Under the pieces are notes generated by a model, which was not told the DNA's origin, ran no database searches, and worked only from the letters and a program-made list of their open reading frames with translations. From contig NZ_CP043046.1 of NCBI RefSeq assembly GCF_008119665.1, positions 1,054,001 to 1,118,000 of the forward strand: a DNA stretch of 64,000 nt. Reading direction: 5' to 3'. Source of the stretch: Pigmentiphaga aceris (GTDB lineage: Bacteria; Pseudomonadota; Gammaproteobacteria; Burkholderiales; Burkholderiaceae_B). Below, in pieces: positions 50,581-58,128 of the stretch. A program made the position numbers and the translations under genes. The first letter of the stretch is position 1. Every line of letters starts with the position of its first letter.

Positions 50581-51679
50581 CATCGGCGACATCGCCGGCA
50601 AATTCGAGAATGCCGTCGGCCAGTGCACCGAAACCGGCGTACTGCGGCGGGGTGGCAGGATCGCGCAGCGCGCGTTGATGCAGTTGCTGGAAGATCACCG
50701 CAAGCTTCAGAAGTGCCAGCACACGGTGGAAACGGAATTCGCTCAGGTTGCGGCCGGTGCGCGCGGCATAACGGGCGACAGCCTCTCGCCGGCTCGGGAA
50801 CCCATAGTTGGCGGTGGGCATTTGTGCAAGCTGATGCATGGCGGGTGGGTCGCCGGCTTCTGTCCAGTAACTCAGCAGGGTGGCCAGGTCGAACAAGGGG
50901 TCGCCAAGCGTGCCTTGGTCCCAATCGACCACGGCGACAGCGGCCAGCGTCTGCGGATCGAGAATCAGGTTGTCGAGTTTGATGTCGTTGTGCAGCAGCG
51001 TGGCGTCGCCACGTGGTACCGGCCGGGCACGCAGCCACGTGACTACCTTGTGCGCGGCAGGAGAAAGCCCATTGGGTGCGCAGGCTTCGGCGCGCGCAAT
51101 CCAGCCGTCCAGCGCGCGTTGCAGAAAGCCATCGGGCCGGCCCAATTCAGACAAGTCGACGGAGGCCGGGTCCACCGCGTGGATGTCGGCCAAGGTGTCG
51201 ATCAGGACTTCACCCAGATATTCTCCTGCACCCTGGCGCGAATCCAGTTCCGGCGGCCGGTCGCCGGTCATGACGATGCCCGGTCGATACTCAACCAGGA
51301 TGAACGGCCTGCCGCAGACCGTTTCGTCTTCGCACAGATGCAAACCGCGCGGCGCGACGGGCAGCGCGCGCCACAGTCGGCTGAGGATGCGATATTCCCG
51401 GCGCATGTCGTGCGCGCCTTTGGGCAGGGGGCCGGCTGGCGGGGCGCGCAGCACCGCAGGGCCGGTAGCCAGCTGCACCAGGAAATTCAGGTTGGCCAGC
51501 CCGCCCTGGAATTGCCGTGGTGGTGTCGCGGGATCAAGTTGCAGACCTTGGCTGGCAAGGTAGGCAGCAATTTTCAGCCATGGCAGGTGAGCCGTGTCTG
51601 CAGGCGCGCGAAAGCGTGGGCCTGTCATGGCTTCTGGCCCGGATGATAAGGAAGCTGAACTATCTTGCGTTGCCATCAT
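50567..51679 (-). CDS. APH-family phosphotransferase (LvaA/ACAD11 kinase-domain type)
   Basis: 370 residues from MMATQDSSAS; AGGTGG lies 6 nt before the ATG. Protein-kinase-like fold: FQGGLANLNFLVQLATGPAV (nucleotide loop), VLRAPPAGPLPKGAHDMRRE (variant of the LR.pP..l...ah...RE segment typical of this group), catalytic loop LLHNDIKLDNLILD with Asp232, and metal-binding VVDWDQGTLGDPLFDLATLL. The last two match the LvaA/ACAD10-11 kinase pattern (H.D...DN..; .DWe..tlGDP..DLa). The likely role is phosphorylation of the 4-hydroxyl of a 4-hydroxyacyl-CoA. Antibiotic phosphorylation is very unlikely given the operon. First gene of the operon. Confidence 0.85.
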   Translation of the reverse strand: MMATQDSSASLSSGPEAMTGPRFRAPADTAHLPWLKIAAYLASQGLQLDPATPPRQFQGGLANLNFLVQLATGPAVLRAPPAGPLPKGAHDMRREYRILSRLWRALPVAPRGLHLCEDETVCGRPFILVEYRPGIVMTGDRPPELDSRQGAGEYLGEVLIDTLADIHAVDPASVDLSELGRPDGFLQRALDGWIARAEACAPNGLSPAAHKVVTWLRARPVPRGDATLLHNDIKLDNLILDPQTLAAVAVVDWDQGTLGDPLFDLATLLSYWTEAGDPPAMHQLAQMPTANYGFPSRREAVARYAARTGRNLSEFRFHRVLALLKLAVIFQQLHQRALRDPATPPQYAGFGALADGILEFAGDVADDRYF

Positions 51680-51692
51680 CGCCAACCACCTG

Positions 51693-51711
51693 ATTATTGT
51701 CCGACAATAAT
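51693..51711. promoter_or_regulatory. GntR operator, perfect 19-bp palindrome
   Basis: ATTATTGTC-C-GACAATAAT: 9-bp arms around one base, with the core TTGTCCGACAA fitting the FadR-subfamily consensus TNGTNNNACNA at every fixed position. It lies between the -10 box (51710-51715, minus strand) and the start codon of the kinase gene, covering the predicted transcription start, as expected for repression by the operon's own GntR protein. Confidence 0.85.
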
Positions 51712-51738
51712 TTTAGGAAGGCAGGGTGGCTTGGTCAA
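51710..51738 (-). promoter_or_regulatory. Sigma-70 promoter of the kinase/dehydrogenase operon
   Basis: On the minus strand: -35 TTGACC (51738-51733), 17-nt spacer, -10 TAAAAT (51715-51710). Transcription should begin near 51703, within the palindromic operator. Confidence 0.75.
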
Positions 51739-51828
51739 CGGAACTACGGGTAATGCCTAGATCAATATGACATTAGAACGAGATCACGATGTTTTCCGTC
51801 ATGCTGACCAACACCGTTCATCGTTGAC

Positions 51829-51840
51829 TTATTGTCCGAC
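51829..51840. promoter_or_regulatory. Second, partial GntR operator
   Basis: TTATTGTCCGAC repeats 12 bases of the 51693-51711 operator, but the right arm ends in TTT in place of AAT. It lies about 134 bp from the first site and could be an auxiliary site for looping, or could place the kaiC-like gene under partial control of the same regulator. Confidence 0.5.
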
Positions 51841-51861
51841 TTTACCAAGTTCCCCTTGCGC

Positions 51862-51889
51862 TTGAAAAATCTGGCGAACACGCCATATT
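51862..51889 (+). promoter_or_regulatory. Candidate sigma-70 promoter for the kaiC-like operon
   Basis: TTGAAA (51862-51867), 16-nt spacer, CATATT (51884-51889) in the 393-bp divergent region. About 180 nt of leader would follow before the ATG at 52072; no other structure was recognised in that leader. Confidence 0.35.
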
Positions 51890-52071
51890 TCATCTCAGGC
51901 ACGCTATGTGCTGACGAATCACTTTTGCTTACGGTCTAGTTAAAAATTTTCTTGGCGCTGACCGCCAGCACGTCGTTCTTATCCCATTCTTACCCTGCGT
52001 TTACCTTGTTACCTGCGTGCGCTGCGCAGGACGTCGTCCGCCCTATTGCCTCTTTGGCAGGAAGTTCTCCG

Positions 52072-53586
52072 ATGAAAAAACCTGTCCCCCTCAATCTGCC
52101 TACACAACTGCGGGCGTCTACTGGCATTGCGGGCCTGGACGACGTGATGGGCGGCGGTTTTCCTGCGCACCATCTTTACCTGATCGAAGGTGAGCCAGGC
52201 GCTGGCAAGACCACGCTGGGTATCCAGTTTCTACTGGAAGGGGTGGCGCGTGGCGAAAGCGGTTTGTATGTCACTTTGTCGGAGACGGGTGACGAACTAC
52301 GTACGGTCGCGGCATCTCATGGCTGGACCTTGGACGGTCTGAAGATATTTGAATTGTTGTCGGTCGAGGGCCTGAGCCCCGATGCCGAGCAATCCATTTT
52401 GCATCCCTCGGAAGTTGAACTGGGCGAAACCACGCGCGGCGTCATGGCCGAGGTTGAAAAGAGCCGTCCTACACGGGTGGTGTTCGACAGTCTGTCCGAG
52501 ATGCGCTTGCTGGCCCAGGACCCCTTGCGTTATCGCCGCCAGATATTGGCGCTGAAGCATTTCTTTGCCACTCGTGGCTGTACGGTGCTGATGCTGGACG
52601 ACAAGTCTGCTCGCGAGGGCGACCTGCAATTGCACAGCATCGCCCACGGCGTGCTCAGCCTCAGCCAGACCCTGGGCGAATATGGCGAAGACAAACGCTT
52701 CTTGCGCGTGGCCAAACTGCGTGGTGTGAAGTTTCGCGGTGGCGAACACGACTTCAGGCTCGACACCGGCGGCATCTCGGTATTCCCGCGCCTGGTGGCT
52801 GCCGAGCACCATGTCCGTTTCAGCCCCGCTGCGGCCAGTACCGGCAATGCCGGATTGGACGCGATGCTGGGCGGCGGCCTGACCTACGGCAGCAACACCT
52901 TGTTTGCCGGCCCCTCGGGGGTGGGAAAGACCACGACCGCCATGGCATGCCTGGCCGCAGCCTTGGCGCGGGGCGAGAAGGTGTCGTACTACCTGTTCGA
53001 TGAGGGCGTCGGCACCTTGCTTACGCGCTGCGACGCGCTTGGCATCGACATCCGCTCCTATCTGGACAATAGTCAATTCGATCTGGTGTCGCTGGACCCT
53101 GCACAGGTCTCGGCAGGTGAATTCGCCAACATGGTTCGGGAAGCGGTGGAAGAGCGCGGCGTGTCGGTATTGGGTATCGACAGCCTGAATGCCTACCTGC
53201 AGGCCATGCCGGGCGGCAAGTTCTTGATGCTGCAAATGCATGAACTGCTTACCTATCTGAACCAGCGTGGCATTGCGACCATTCTGGTGCTGGGTCAGCA
53301 CGGCCTGTTCGGCGATGGGCGCAGCGATATCGATGTCAGCTACCTCAGCGACGCCATCCTGTCGTTCCGTTACTTCGAAGCTCGGGGTAGTCTGCTGAAA
53401 GCGCTATCCGTGGTCAAAAGCCGCACCAGTCGTCATGAGCTGACGATTCGTGAATTCCGGCTGGGTGCCGACGGCGTTGACGTTGGCGACGCGCTGACGG
53501 ATTTCGAAGGCGTGATGAACGGGGTGGCCACCTACCGTGGCCATCAGCCCCTGCTGAGCGATGGACCTGCCATCGCGAAGGCCTGA
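52072..53586 (+). CDS. KaiC-like double-domain RecA ATPase
   Basis: 504 residues from MKKPVPLNLPT (AGGAAG 8 nt upstream), the size of cyanobacterial KaiC (519). Two RecA/KaiC domains: CI with Walker A GEPGAGKT at 40-47 and VVFDSLSEMRL; CII with GPSGVGKT at 280-287 and VLGIDSLNAYL. Acidic pairs follow each Walker A as in KaiC: LSET in CI, FDEG in CII. At the KaiC S431/T432 phosphorylation site, this protein reads DVSYLSDAI, so Ser423 is kept but the Thr is Tyr424. No kaiA or kaiB is nearby. A hybrid histidine kinase follows 1 nt after the stop, so KaiC probably feeds a signalling pathway. Confidence 0.88.
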   Translation: MKKPVPLNLPTQLRASTGIAGLDDVMGGGFPAHHLYLIEGEPGAGKTTLGIQFLLEGVARGESGLYVTLSETGDELRTVAASHGWTLDGLKIFELLSVEGLSPDAEQSILHPSEVELGETTRGVMAEVEKSRPTRVVFDSLSEMRLLAQDPLRYRRQILALKHFFATRGCTVLMLDDKSAREGDLQLHSIAHGVLSLSQTLGEYGEDKRFLRVAKLRGVKFRGGEHDFRLDTGGISVFPRLVAAEHHVRFSPAAASTGNAGLDAMLGGGLTYGSNTLFAGPSGVGKTTTAMACLAAALARGEKVSYYLFDEGVGTLLTRCDALGIDIRSYLDNSQFDLVSLDPAQVSAGEFANMVREAVEERGVSVLGIDSLNAYLQAMPGGKFLMLQMHELLTYLNQRGIATILVLGQHGLFGDGRSDIDVSYLSDAILSFRYFEARGSLLKALSVVKSRTSRHELTIREFRLGADGVDVGDALTDFEGVMNGVATYRGHQPLLSDGPAIAKA

Positions 53587-53587
53587 C

Positions 53588-55258
53588 GTGACCGAGCGAC
53601 GGGTACTTGTCCACGCGCCGCGTGGACGCGATGCAGAGGTCGTACAAAGTGTGCTGGCCGGGCGCAACATTGCCGTTCACATCTGTCTGTCACAACAACA
53701 GTTGCTGGATGCCCTGAACGAAGGGGCGGCTGCCGCCATCGTGACCGAGGAAGCGTTTTCCGTCAGTCCCGACAGTCCGCTCGATCGCTGGTTGACGCAG
53801 CAGCCCAGCTGGTCTGACTTTCCCTTCATCGTCTTGGCTACCCGCCAGACCACACGCCGAACCGGTAGCGCCCGTGCATCCTTGCACGCCCTGGGCAATG
53901 TGGTGCTGCTGGAACGCCCGGTCAATGCCGAAACCCTGGCCAGTGCGGCGGACGCCGCAGTGCGTGCGCGCAATCGGCAATATGCCACCCGGCAACATCT
54001 GGAAGAACTGGATGAAACGCGGGCGACTGTCGAAAAGCTCAACCGCGAACTGGAAGACCGCATCGAAGCCCGCACGCGAGAACTGGCCGGTGCCAACGAC
54101 CGCCTGATGACGGAAATTTCCGAGCGTGGACGTGCGCAGGCAGCACTGGTGCACGCGCAGAAAATGGAAGCCATCGGCCGCCTGACGGGGGGCATTGCGC
54201 ATGATTTCAACAACCTGCTGCACGTCGTCAGCATGAACCTGGATCTGCTTGGCCGGCTGGCGCTCGACAGCAAACCGGCTGCGTTGGCCGCACGTGCACG
54301 CCGGGCGGTGGATCGTGGCTCCAAGCTGACCGGGCAACTGCTGTCGTTCGCACGTGCCCAGCCATTGCGGCCACGTCTGGTGGACGTGAACGCCTTGCTG
54401 TTCGGCATGCAGGAACTGGTGGCTATTTCAGTCGGTTCGTCTGTGCAGCTCAAGCTGGCCTTGAATGGTGAACAGGCGTGGGCGCAAATCGATGCCAACC
54501 AGCTGGAAATGGCGGTGCTCAACCTGGCGGTCAACGCCAAGGATGCAATGAACGGCGTGGGCACGCTGACTTTGTCGGTTGCCTTGCGTGAGGATCTTGG
54601 CGACGACTTGCCGCCCGGCACCTATGTCGTGGTGTCGGTCGCCGACGAGGGGCGTGGCATTCCCGCGTCCTTGTTGCCCAAGGTGTTCGATCCCTTCTTC
54701 ACCACCAAGCCGGTAGGCAGTGGCACGGGTCTGGGGCTGAGTCAGGTGTACGGGTTTGCGCAGCAATCGGGCGGTGTTGCCCGTATTGAAAGCGAGATCG
54801 ATCGTGGCACCGTGGTCGAGATCTGCTTCCCCGCGGCCGATGCCGGGTCGGCAAGCACCCATGCGCCAATCGACACCACGGTCGATTCAGTGGGTTATCG
54901 ACGCATTCTGGTCGTTGAAGACGATGCGGACGTGCGACGCGTGATTGTCGACAGCCTGAGTTTTGCTGGCCACACGGTAACGTCTGCAGCAGACGGCCCC
55001 ACAGGACTGGCCGCGCTGGAGCGTACGGCCCCTGATCTGCTGATTGTCGATTACGCCATGCGTGGCATGAACGGCGCGGAAGTCATCAAGCACGCGCGCG
55101 AGATTTTCCCGGACCTGCCCGTGATCCTGGCAACGGGTTACGCAGATATGGTCGAAGTGGGGCGGGTATTGGGTGCCAAGTCGATTCTGGTCAAACCCTT
55201 CGACGTGGAAACCTTGCTGCAGGCGGTGGTGATGGCCACGCATCAGACCACGCACTGA
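53588..55258 (+). CDS. Hybrid histidine kinase with N-terminal receiver-like and C-terminal receiver domains
   Basis: 556 residues from GTG 53588 (GAAGG about 6 nt upstream); ATG 53561, inside kaiC, is an alternative. Residues 1-125 resemble a receiver fold (RVLVHAPRGRDAEVVQSVLA, VVLLERPVNAETLASAADAA) without a clear phospho-acceptor Asp. A coiled coil at 130-190 (LEELDETRATVEKLNRELED) leads to the H-box GGIAHDFNNLLHV with His205, N-box LAVNAKDAM, and G-boxes DEGRGIPASLL, GSGTGLGLSQVYGF. A C-terminal receiver has acidic VVEDDADV, Asp488 in IVDYAMRGM and LVKPFD. No membrane segment: a cytosolic kinase, probably taking its input from the coupled KaiC-like protein. Confidence 0.88.
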   Translation: MTERRVLVHAPRGRDAEVVQSVLAGRNIAVHICLSQQQLLDALNEGAAAAIVTEEAFSVSPDSPLDRWLTQQPSWSDFPFIVLATRQTTRRTGSARASLHALGNVVLLERPVNAETLASAADAAVRARNRQYATRQHLEELDETRATVEKLNRELEDRIEARTRELAGANDRLMTEISERGRAQAALVHAQKMEAIGRLTGGIAHDFNNLLHVVSMNLDLLGRLALDSKPAALAARARRAVDRGSKLTGQLLSFARAQPLRPRLVDVNALLFGMQELVAISVGSSVQLKLALNGEQAWAQIDANQLEMAVLNLAVNAKDAMNGVGTLTLSVALREDLGDDLPPGTYVVVSVADEGRGIPASLLPKVFDPFFTTKPVGSGTGLGLSQVYGFAQQSGGVARIESEIDRGTVVEICFPAADAGSASTHAPIDTTVDSVGYRRILVVEDDADVRRVIVDSLSFAGHTVTSAADGPTGLAALERTAPDLLIVDYAMRGMNGAEVIKHAREIFPDLPVILATGYADMVEVGRVLGAKSILVKPFDVETLLQAVVMATHQTTH

Positions 55259-55280
55259 GGCGGATACCTGCTTGATGAAG

Positions 55281-55310
55281 CAAGGCGGCGTCAGCCCGAC
55301 CGCCGCCTTG
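55281..55310. terminator. Stem-loop between convergent kinase and DUF3597 genes
   Basis: CAAGGCGGCG (55281-55290) pairs perfectly with CGCCGCCTTG (55301-55310); 10-nt loop. The location between convergent genes supports termination in both directions, though no long U-tract follows. Confidence 0.65.
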
Positions 55311-55327
55311 TGTAGACCGGCTCTAAA

Positions 55328-55353
55328 GATCAATCCCGCAGATCAATCCTTCA
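55328..55353 (-). repeat. 13-bp repeats at the DUF3597 stop
   Basis: Plus-strand units AGATCAATCCCGC and AGATCAATCCTTC, followed by a partial third. On the minus strand the real stop TGA (55345-55343) is followed 13 nt later by TGA (55332-55330) and 7 nt later by TAG (55325-55323), in different frames. Confidence 0.75.
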
Positions 55354-55732
55354 GATCGTCAGGGATCTTGCCGCCGTTGGCAGCCAGCTTCTGCATCACT
55401 TGTTTGTGCAGCCAGATATTCATGGCAGCCGAATCGTCGGTGCTGCCGCTGTAGTGCAGTTCACTTGCCAGTTCCTTGCGGGCGGCCAGGCTGCTGTCCA
55501 GGCCGAGCAGCTTCAACAGATCCACGATCGACGTGCGCCAGTTCAGTTTTTCAGCATGCTGGCTGGCCATGCCATTGAGCACCGCCTCGACATCGACCTG
55601 GGGAATGGCTGCAGGAGCCGGAGCCGCCACATTGGGCCGCTCGGTGGCGATGGGGCCGGAAGATCCCTGGGCGGGCGTCTCGGCGTGGCTGGACGGGAAG
55701 ATCTTGCTGAGGATTTTCGAGAAGATGCTCAT
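55343..55732 (-). CDS. DUF3597 domain protein
   Basis: 129 residues from MSIFSKILSKIF, with GGAG 6 nt upstream. N-terminal amphipathic helix, an Ala/Pro-rich linker (about 15-55), then the DUF3597 domain: VDVEAVLNGMASQHAEKLNW, RTSIVDLLKLLGLDSSLAAR, KELASELHYSGSTDDSAAMN, IWLHKQVMQKLAANGG. This small domain is common in proteobacteria and unexplained; the fold resembles LysM-associated or BON-neighbour stress proteins only by context. Alone between a terminator and dgkA. Confidence 0.85.
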   Translation of the reverse strand: MSIFSKILSKIFPSSHAETPAQGSSGPIATERPNVAAPAPAAIPQVDVEAVLNGMASQHAEKLNWRTSIVDLLKLLGLDSSLAARKELASELHYSGSTDDSAAMNIWLHKQVMQKLAANGGKIPDDLKD

Positions 55733-55894
55733 AGGTGCTCCTGAGGATGGTGCAAGCGCGCGAAGGCGGGCTGCGGTCAAAGGGGGCGTGTAAGTGATCT
55801 TGCAAGCAGGCTTGTGCAAGTCCTATGCCTGTTGCCAATGCAGCGTAACCTGCCTGGTGTGGTCGCGCTGTCACAGCGGCCTTGGCAAAAACCA

Positions 55895-55938
55895 GAATTT
55901 CACGAAAATTCGACGCCTTGATCACGCGCTTTTGACAC
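55895..55938 (+). promoter_or_regulatory. dgkA promoter module shared with the LtaS/OpgB-type gene
   Basis: Box GAATTTCACGAAAATTCGAC (55895-55914) and, 33 bp from its start, GCTTTTGACAC (55928-55938), followed by TAAGCT at 55948-55953 as a possible -10. The same three elements occur with the same spacing before the gene at 59647. The box contains two half-sites, AATTTCAC and AAATTCGAC, 10-11 bp apart, the layout bound by OmpR-type response regulators. The box ends 71 nt before the dgkA ATG. Confidence 0.75.
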
Positions 55939-55985
55939 GCCCTGGAATAAGCTAGGCGACTTGTTCAATTGTTTCGGGATATGTC

Positions 55986-56360
55986 ATGTCCAGCGTTCCA
56001 CCGGTAGCCCGCGGCGTCGGGCGTATCTGGCATGCAGGCGGTTATTCGCTGTCCGGACTGCGCACCGCATGGAAGGAAGCTGCCTTCCGGCAGGAAATCC
56101 TGCTTGCCGCCGTCTTGCTGCCCCTGTCGTTCGTGATCGGCCAGACCTGGCTGGAAACCGCCATGCTGGCCGCCGTGGTCATGCTGGTGTTGATCGTTGA
56201 AGTGTTGAATTCGGCGATCGAGGCGGCCATCGACCGCATCGGGCCTGAATGGCACGACCTGTCTCGCCAGGCCAAAGACATGGGCAGCGCAGCAGTGCTG
56301 CTCAGCTTACTGCTGTGCGCAGGGGTCTGGGTGGGGGCGCTGGTACACCGGTTCTGGTGA
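55986..56360 (+). CDS. dgkA: Diacylglycerol kinase DgkA
   Basis: 124 residues with three membrane helices, as in E. coli DgkA (122). The signature EVLNSAIEAAIDRIGPEWHD (catalytic Glu plus Asn of the E-x2-N-T/S-A-I-E motif) and AKDMGSAAVLLSLLLCAGVW are clear; GLRTAWKEAAFRQEILLAAV is the N-terminal amphipathic/surface helix. It phosphorylates diacylglycerol to phosphatidic acid in the inner membrane, recycling the diacylglycerol left when phospholipid head groups are transferred to envelope glycans. The box upstream, shared with an LtaS/OpgB-type head-group transferase gene, fits that role. Convergent with an SDR gene; a 12-bp palindrome ACAGGTACCTGT lies between them. Confidence 0.93.
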   Translation: MSSVPPVARGVGRIWHAGGYSLSGLRTAWKEAAFRQEILLAAVLLPLSFVIGQTWLETAMLAAVVMLVLIVEVLNSAIEAAIDRIGPEWHDLSRQAKDMGSAAVLLSLLLCAGVWVGALVHRFW

Positions 56361-56441
56361 CAACGCCTGGGTCGGACGGCACCGGTGAACAACAGGTACC
56401 TGTCCTTGGATGTACTGGTTGACCTTAGCCGTATGGCCCGA

Positions 56442-57221
56442 TCAGAAGGTGCCGGGGTAAGCACCGCCGTCCAGCAGCACGTTCTGGCCTGTCATGAAAC
56501 CGGCTTGTGCACTGCACAGGAATGCGCAGGTATCGCCGAATTCCGCAGGGTCACCAAAGCGGCCGGCTGGATTGGCCGCCGCGCGTTCGGCAAGCGCCGC
56601 TTCAACGGTTTGCTGGTTTTGCGCAGCCCAGTGATTTGCGGTCTGGCGCAGACGATCAGTGTCGAAGGGGCCGGGCAACAGGTTGTTGATGGTGACGTTG
56701 TGCGCCACGGTCTTGCGCGCCAGACCGGCGACAAAACCGGTCAGCCCCGAGCGCGCGCCGTTGGACAGGCCAAGAATGTCGATCGGTGCCTTGACCGCCC
56801 CCGAGGTGATGTTGACGATGCGTCCGAAACGGCGCTCGATCATGCCGTCGACCACGGCGCGAATCAGTGCAATCGGCGTCAGCATGTTGGCGTCCAGGGC
56901 CGCAATCCATGCATCGCGATCCCAGTCGCGGAAGTCGCCCGGTTTCGGGCCGCCTGCATTGGTGATCAGAATGTCGGGGTTGGGGCAGGCGGCGAGTACT
57001 GCAGCCTGACCTTCCGCGTTGGTGACGTCGGCAGCAATGGTCTGGACCGTGACGCCGGTGGCCTGGCGAATTTCATCGGCGGTGGCTTCCAACGCGTCCG
57101 CACCCCGTGCGATCAGCGTCAGATGTACCCCTTCGCGCGCCAACGAAAACGCGCATGCGCGGCCCAGTCCTTTGCTTGATGCGCAGACCAGTGCGTGGCG
57201 TCCCTTGATTCCCAGATTCAT
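56442..57221 (-). CDS. SDR-family oxidoreductase
   Basis: 259 residues. The cofactor motif is CASSKGLGRACAFSLAREG (variant of TGxxxGxG: ASSKGLG), ITNAGGPKPGDF, NITSGAVKAPIDILGLSNGA, where the usual active-site YxxxK is replaced: SNGARSGLTGF has no Tyr or Lys at the canonical positions. This ASSKGLG/TNAGGP group is common in Burkholderiales and its members may not be classical dehydrogenases. The C-terminus GQNVLLDGGAYPGTF is normal for the family. Single gene; function unknown. Confidence 0.83.
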   Translation of the reverse strand: MNLGIKGRHALVCASSKGLGRACAFSLAREGVHLTLIARGADALEATADEIRQATGVTVQTIAADVTNAEGQAAVLAACPNPDILITNAGGPKPGDFRDWDRDAWIAALDANMLTPIALIRAVVDGMIERRFGRIVNITSGAVKAPIDILGLSNGARSGLTGFVAGLARKTVAHNVTINNLLPGPFDTDRLRQTANHWAAQNQQTVEAALAERAAANPAGRFGDPAEFGDTCAFLCSAQAGFMTGQNVLLDGGAYPGTF

Positions 57222-57432
57222 GTTTGCTCCTTGGTTGAACGTGTAGCAGGCAGTGTTGCGTGTGCGTGGTGACCACGCGCTGCTTGCGAAAATGCAGCGA
57301 TGTTACGCAGACCATGATCATGCCAGTTTGGTTGCGTCTGATTTCTGGTTCCCCCCTTGCGCGACACTCCGCAGCATTCAGTTCTAAGATTGAACGTCAC
57401 GCCTCAGCGCAAGCCTATCCGTCGAGCCCACC

Positions 57433-58128
57433 GTGTCCCAGCTTCCGCCTTGCCGCCTGCTGATCGTCGAAGACGATGCCACCATTGTCAGCAACCTGTT
57501 CGCCTGGTTCGAAGCCAAAGGCTATGTCGTGGACGCTGCCTACGACGGGCGTTCGGCACTGCATCGGCTGAGCACCGACAGCTTTGATGTGATCGTGCTC
57601 GACATCGGCCTGCCCGGGGTCGATGGCATGACCGTGCTGCACCGACTGCGCACTGAGCTGGGCTTGGCCACGCCGGTCTTGCTGCTGACCGCGCGCGACA
57701 CCTTGGCAGACAAACTGGACGGATTCTCGCGCGGTGCAGACGACTTCGTGACCAAGCCGTTCGCGCTGGCAGAAGTCGAGGCGCGGGTGGCGGCCTTGCG
57801 CAAGCGCGCAAGCGGGGCGGTGGGCAATGCGGTCAAGCAGGTGGGCACGCTCAGTTTCGATACGCGGCAGCGCGAATTGCGTGTGGCTGGTCAACTGGTG
57901 CGTCTGACACCGAAGTCTGTGCAATTGCTGGAAGTGATGCTGCGTGATCCGGGCCGGGTGGTGGCGCGCACCGAGCTTGAACATGCGCTGTGGGGAACCG
58001 ACATCCCCGAGCGCGATGCCTTGCGCAGCCAGTTGCACTTGCTGCGCAAAGCCCTGGCCGATGCGGGTTTCGATGGCATAGAAACGGTTCACGGTGTGGG
58101 GGTGCGCATGCGGGTGGACGCATCGTGA
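57433..58128 (+). CDS. OmpR/PhoB-family response regulator
   Basis: 231 residues starting at GTG. Receiver: acidic IVEDDA near 13, phospho-acceptor Asp57 in VIVLDIGLPGVDG, Thr in LLLTARDT, Lys in DDFVTKPFAL. The DNA-binding winged helix covers about 135-228 (VGTLSFDTRQRELRVAGQLV, RLTPKSVQLLEVMLRDPGRV, LRKALADAGFDGIETVHGVG). Closest in look to the QseB/PmrA/ColR groups. The cognate sensor overlaps by 4 nt. The paired dgkA and LtaS/OpgB-type genes on both sides carry a common box of the type such regulators bind, so it is the best candidate regulator for both. Confidence 0.92.
   Translation: MSQLPPCRLLIVEDDATIVSNLFAWFEAKGYVVDAAYDGRSALHRLSTDSFDVIVLDIGLPGVDGMTVLHRLRTELGLATPVLLLTARDTLADKLDGFSRGADDFVTKPFALAEVEARVAALRKRASGAVGNAVKQVGTLSFDTRQRELRVAGQLVRLTPKSVQLLEVMLRDPGRVVARTELEHALWGTDIPERDALRSQLHLLRKALADAGFDGIETVHGVGVRMRVDAS

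Noticed and set aside
50567..51679. Aminoglycoside resistance kinase
   Set aside because: The APH fold is shared, but the operon with an ACAD10/11-type dehydrogenase and a GntR regulator indicates acyl-CoA metabolism.
56392..56403. Perfect palindrome ACAGGTACCTGT between dgkA and a convergent SDR gene
   Set aside because: It lies between gene ends, not at a promoter, has no loop to form a terminator, and one such 12-mer is not rare enough by itself.
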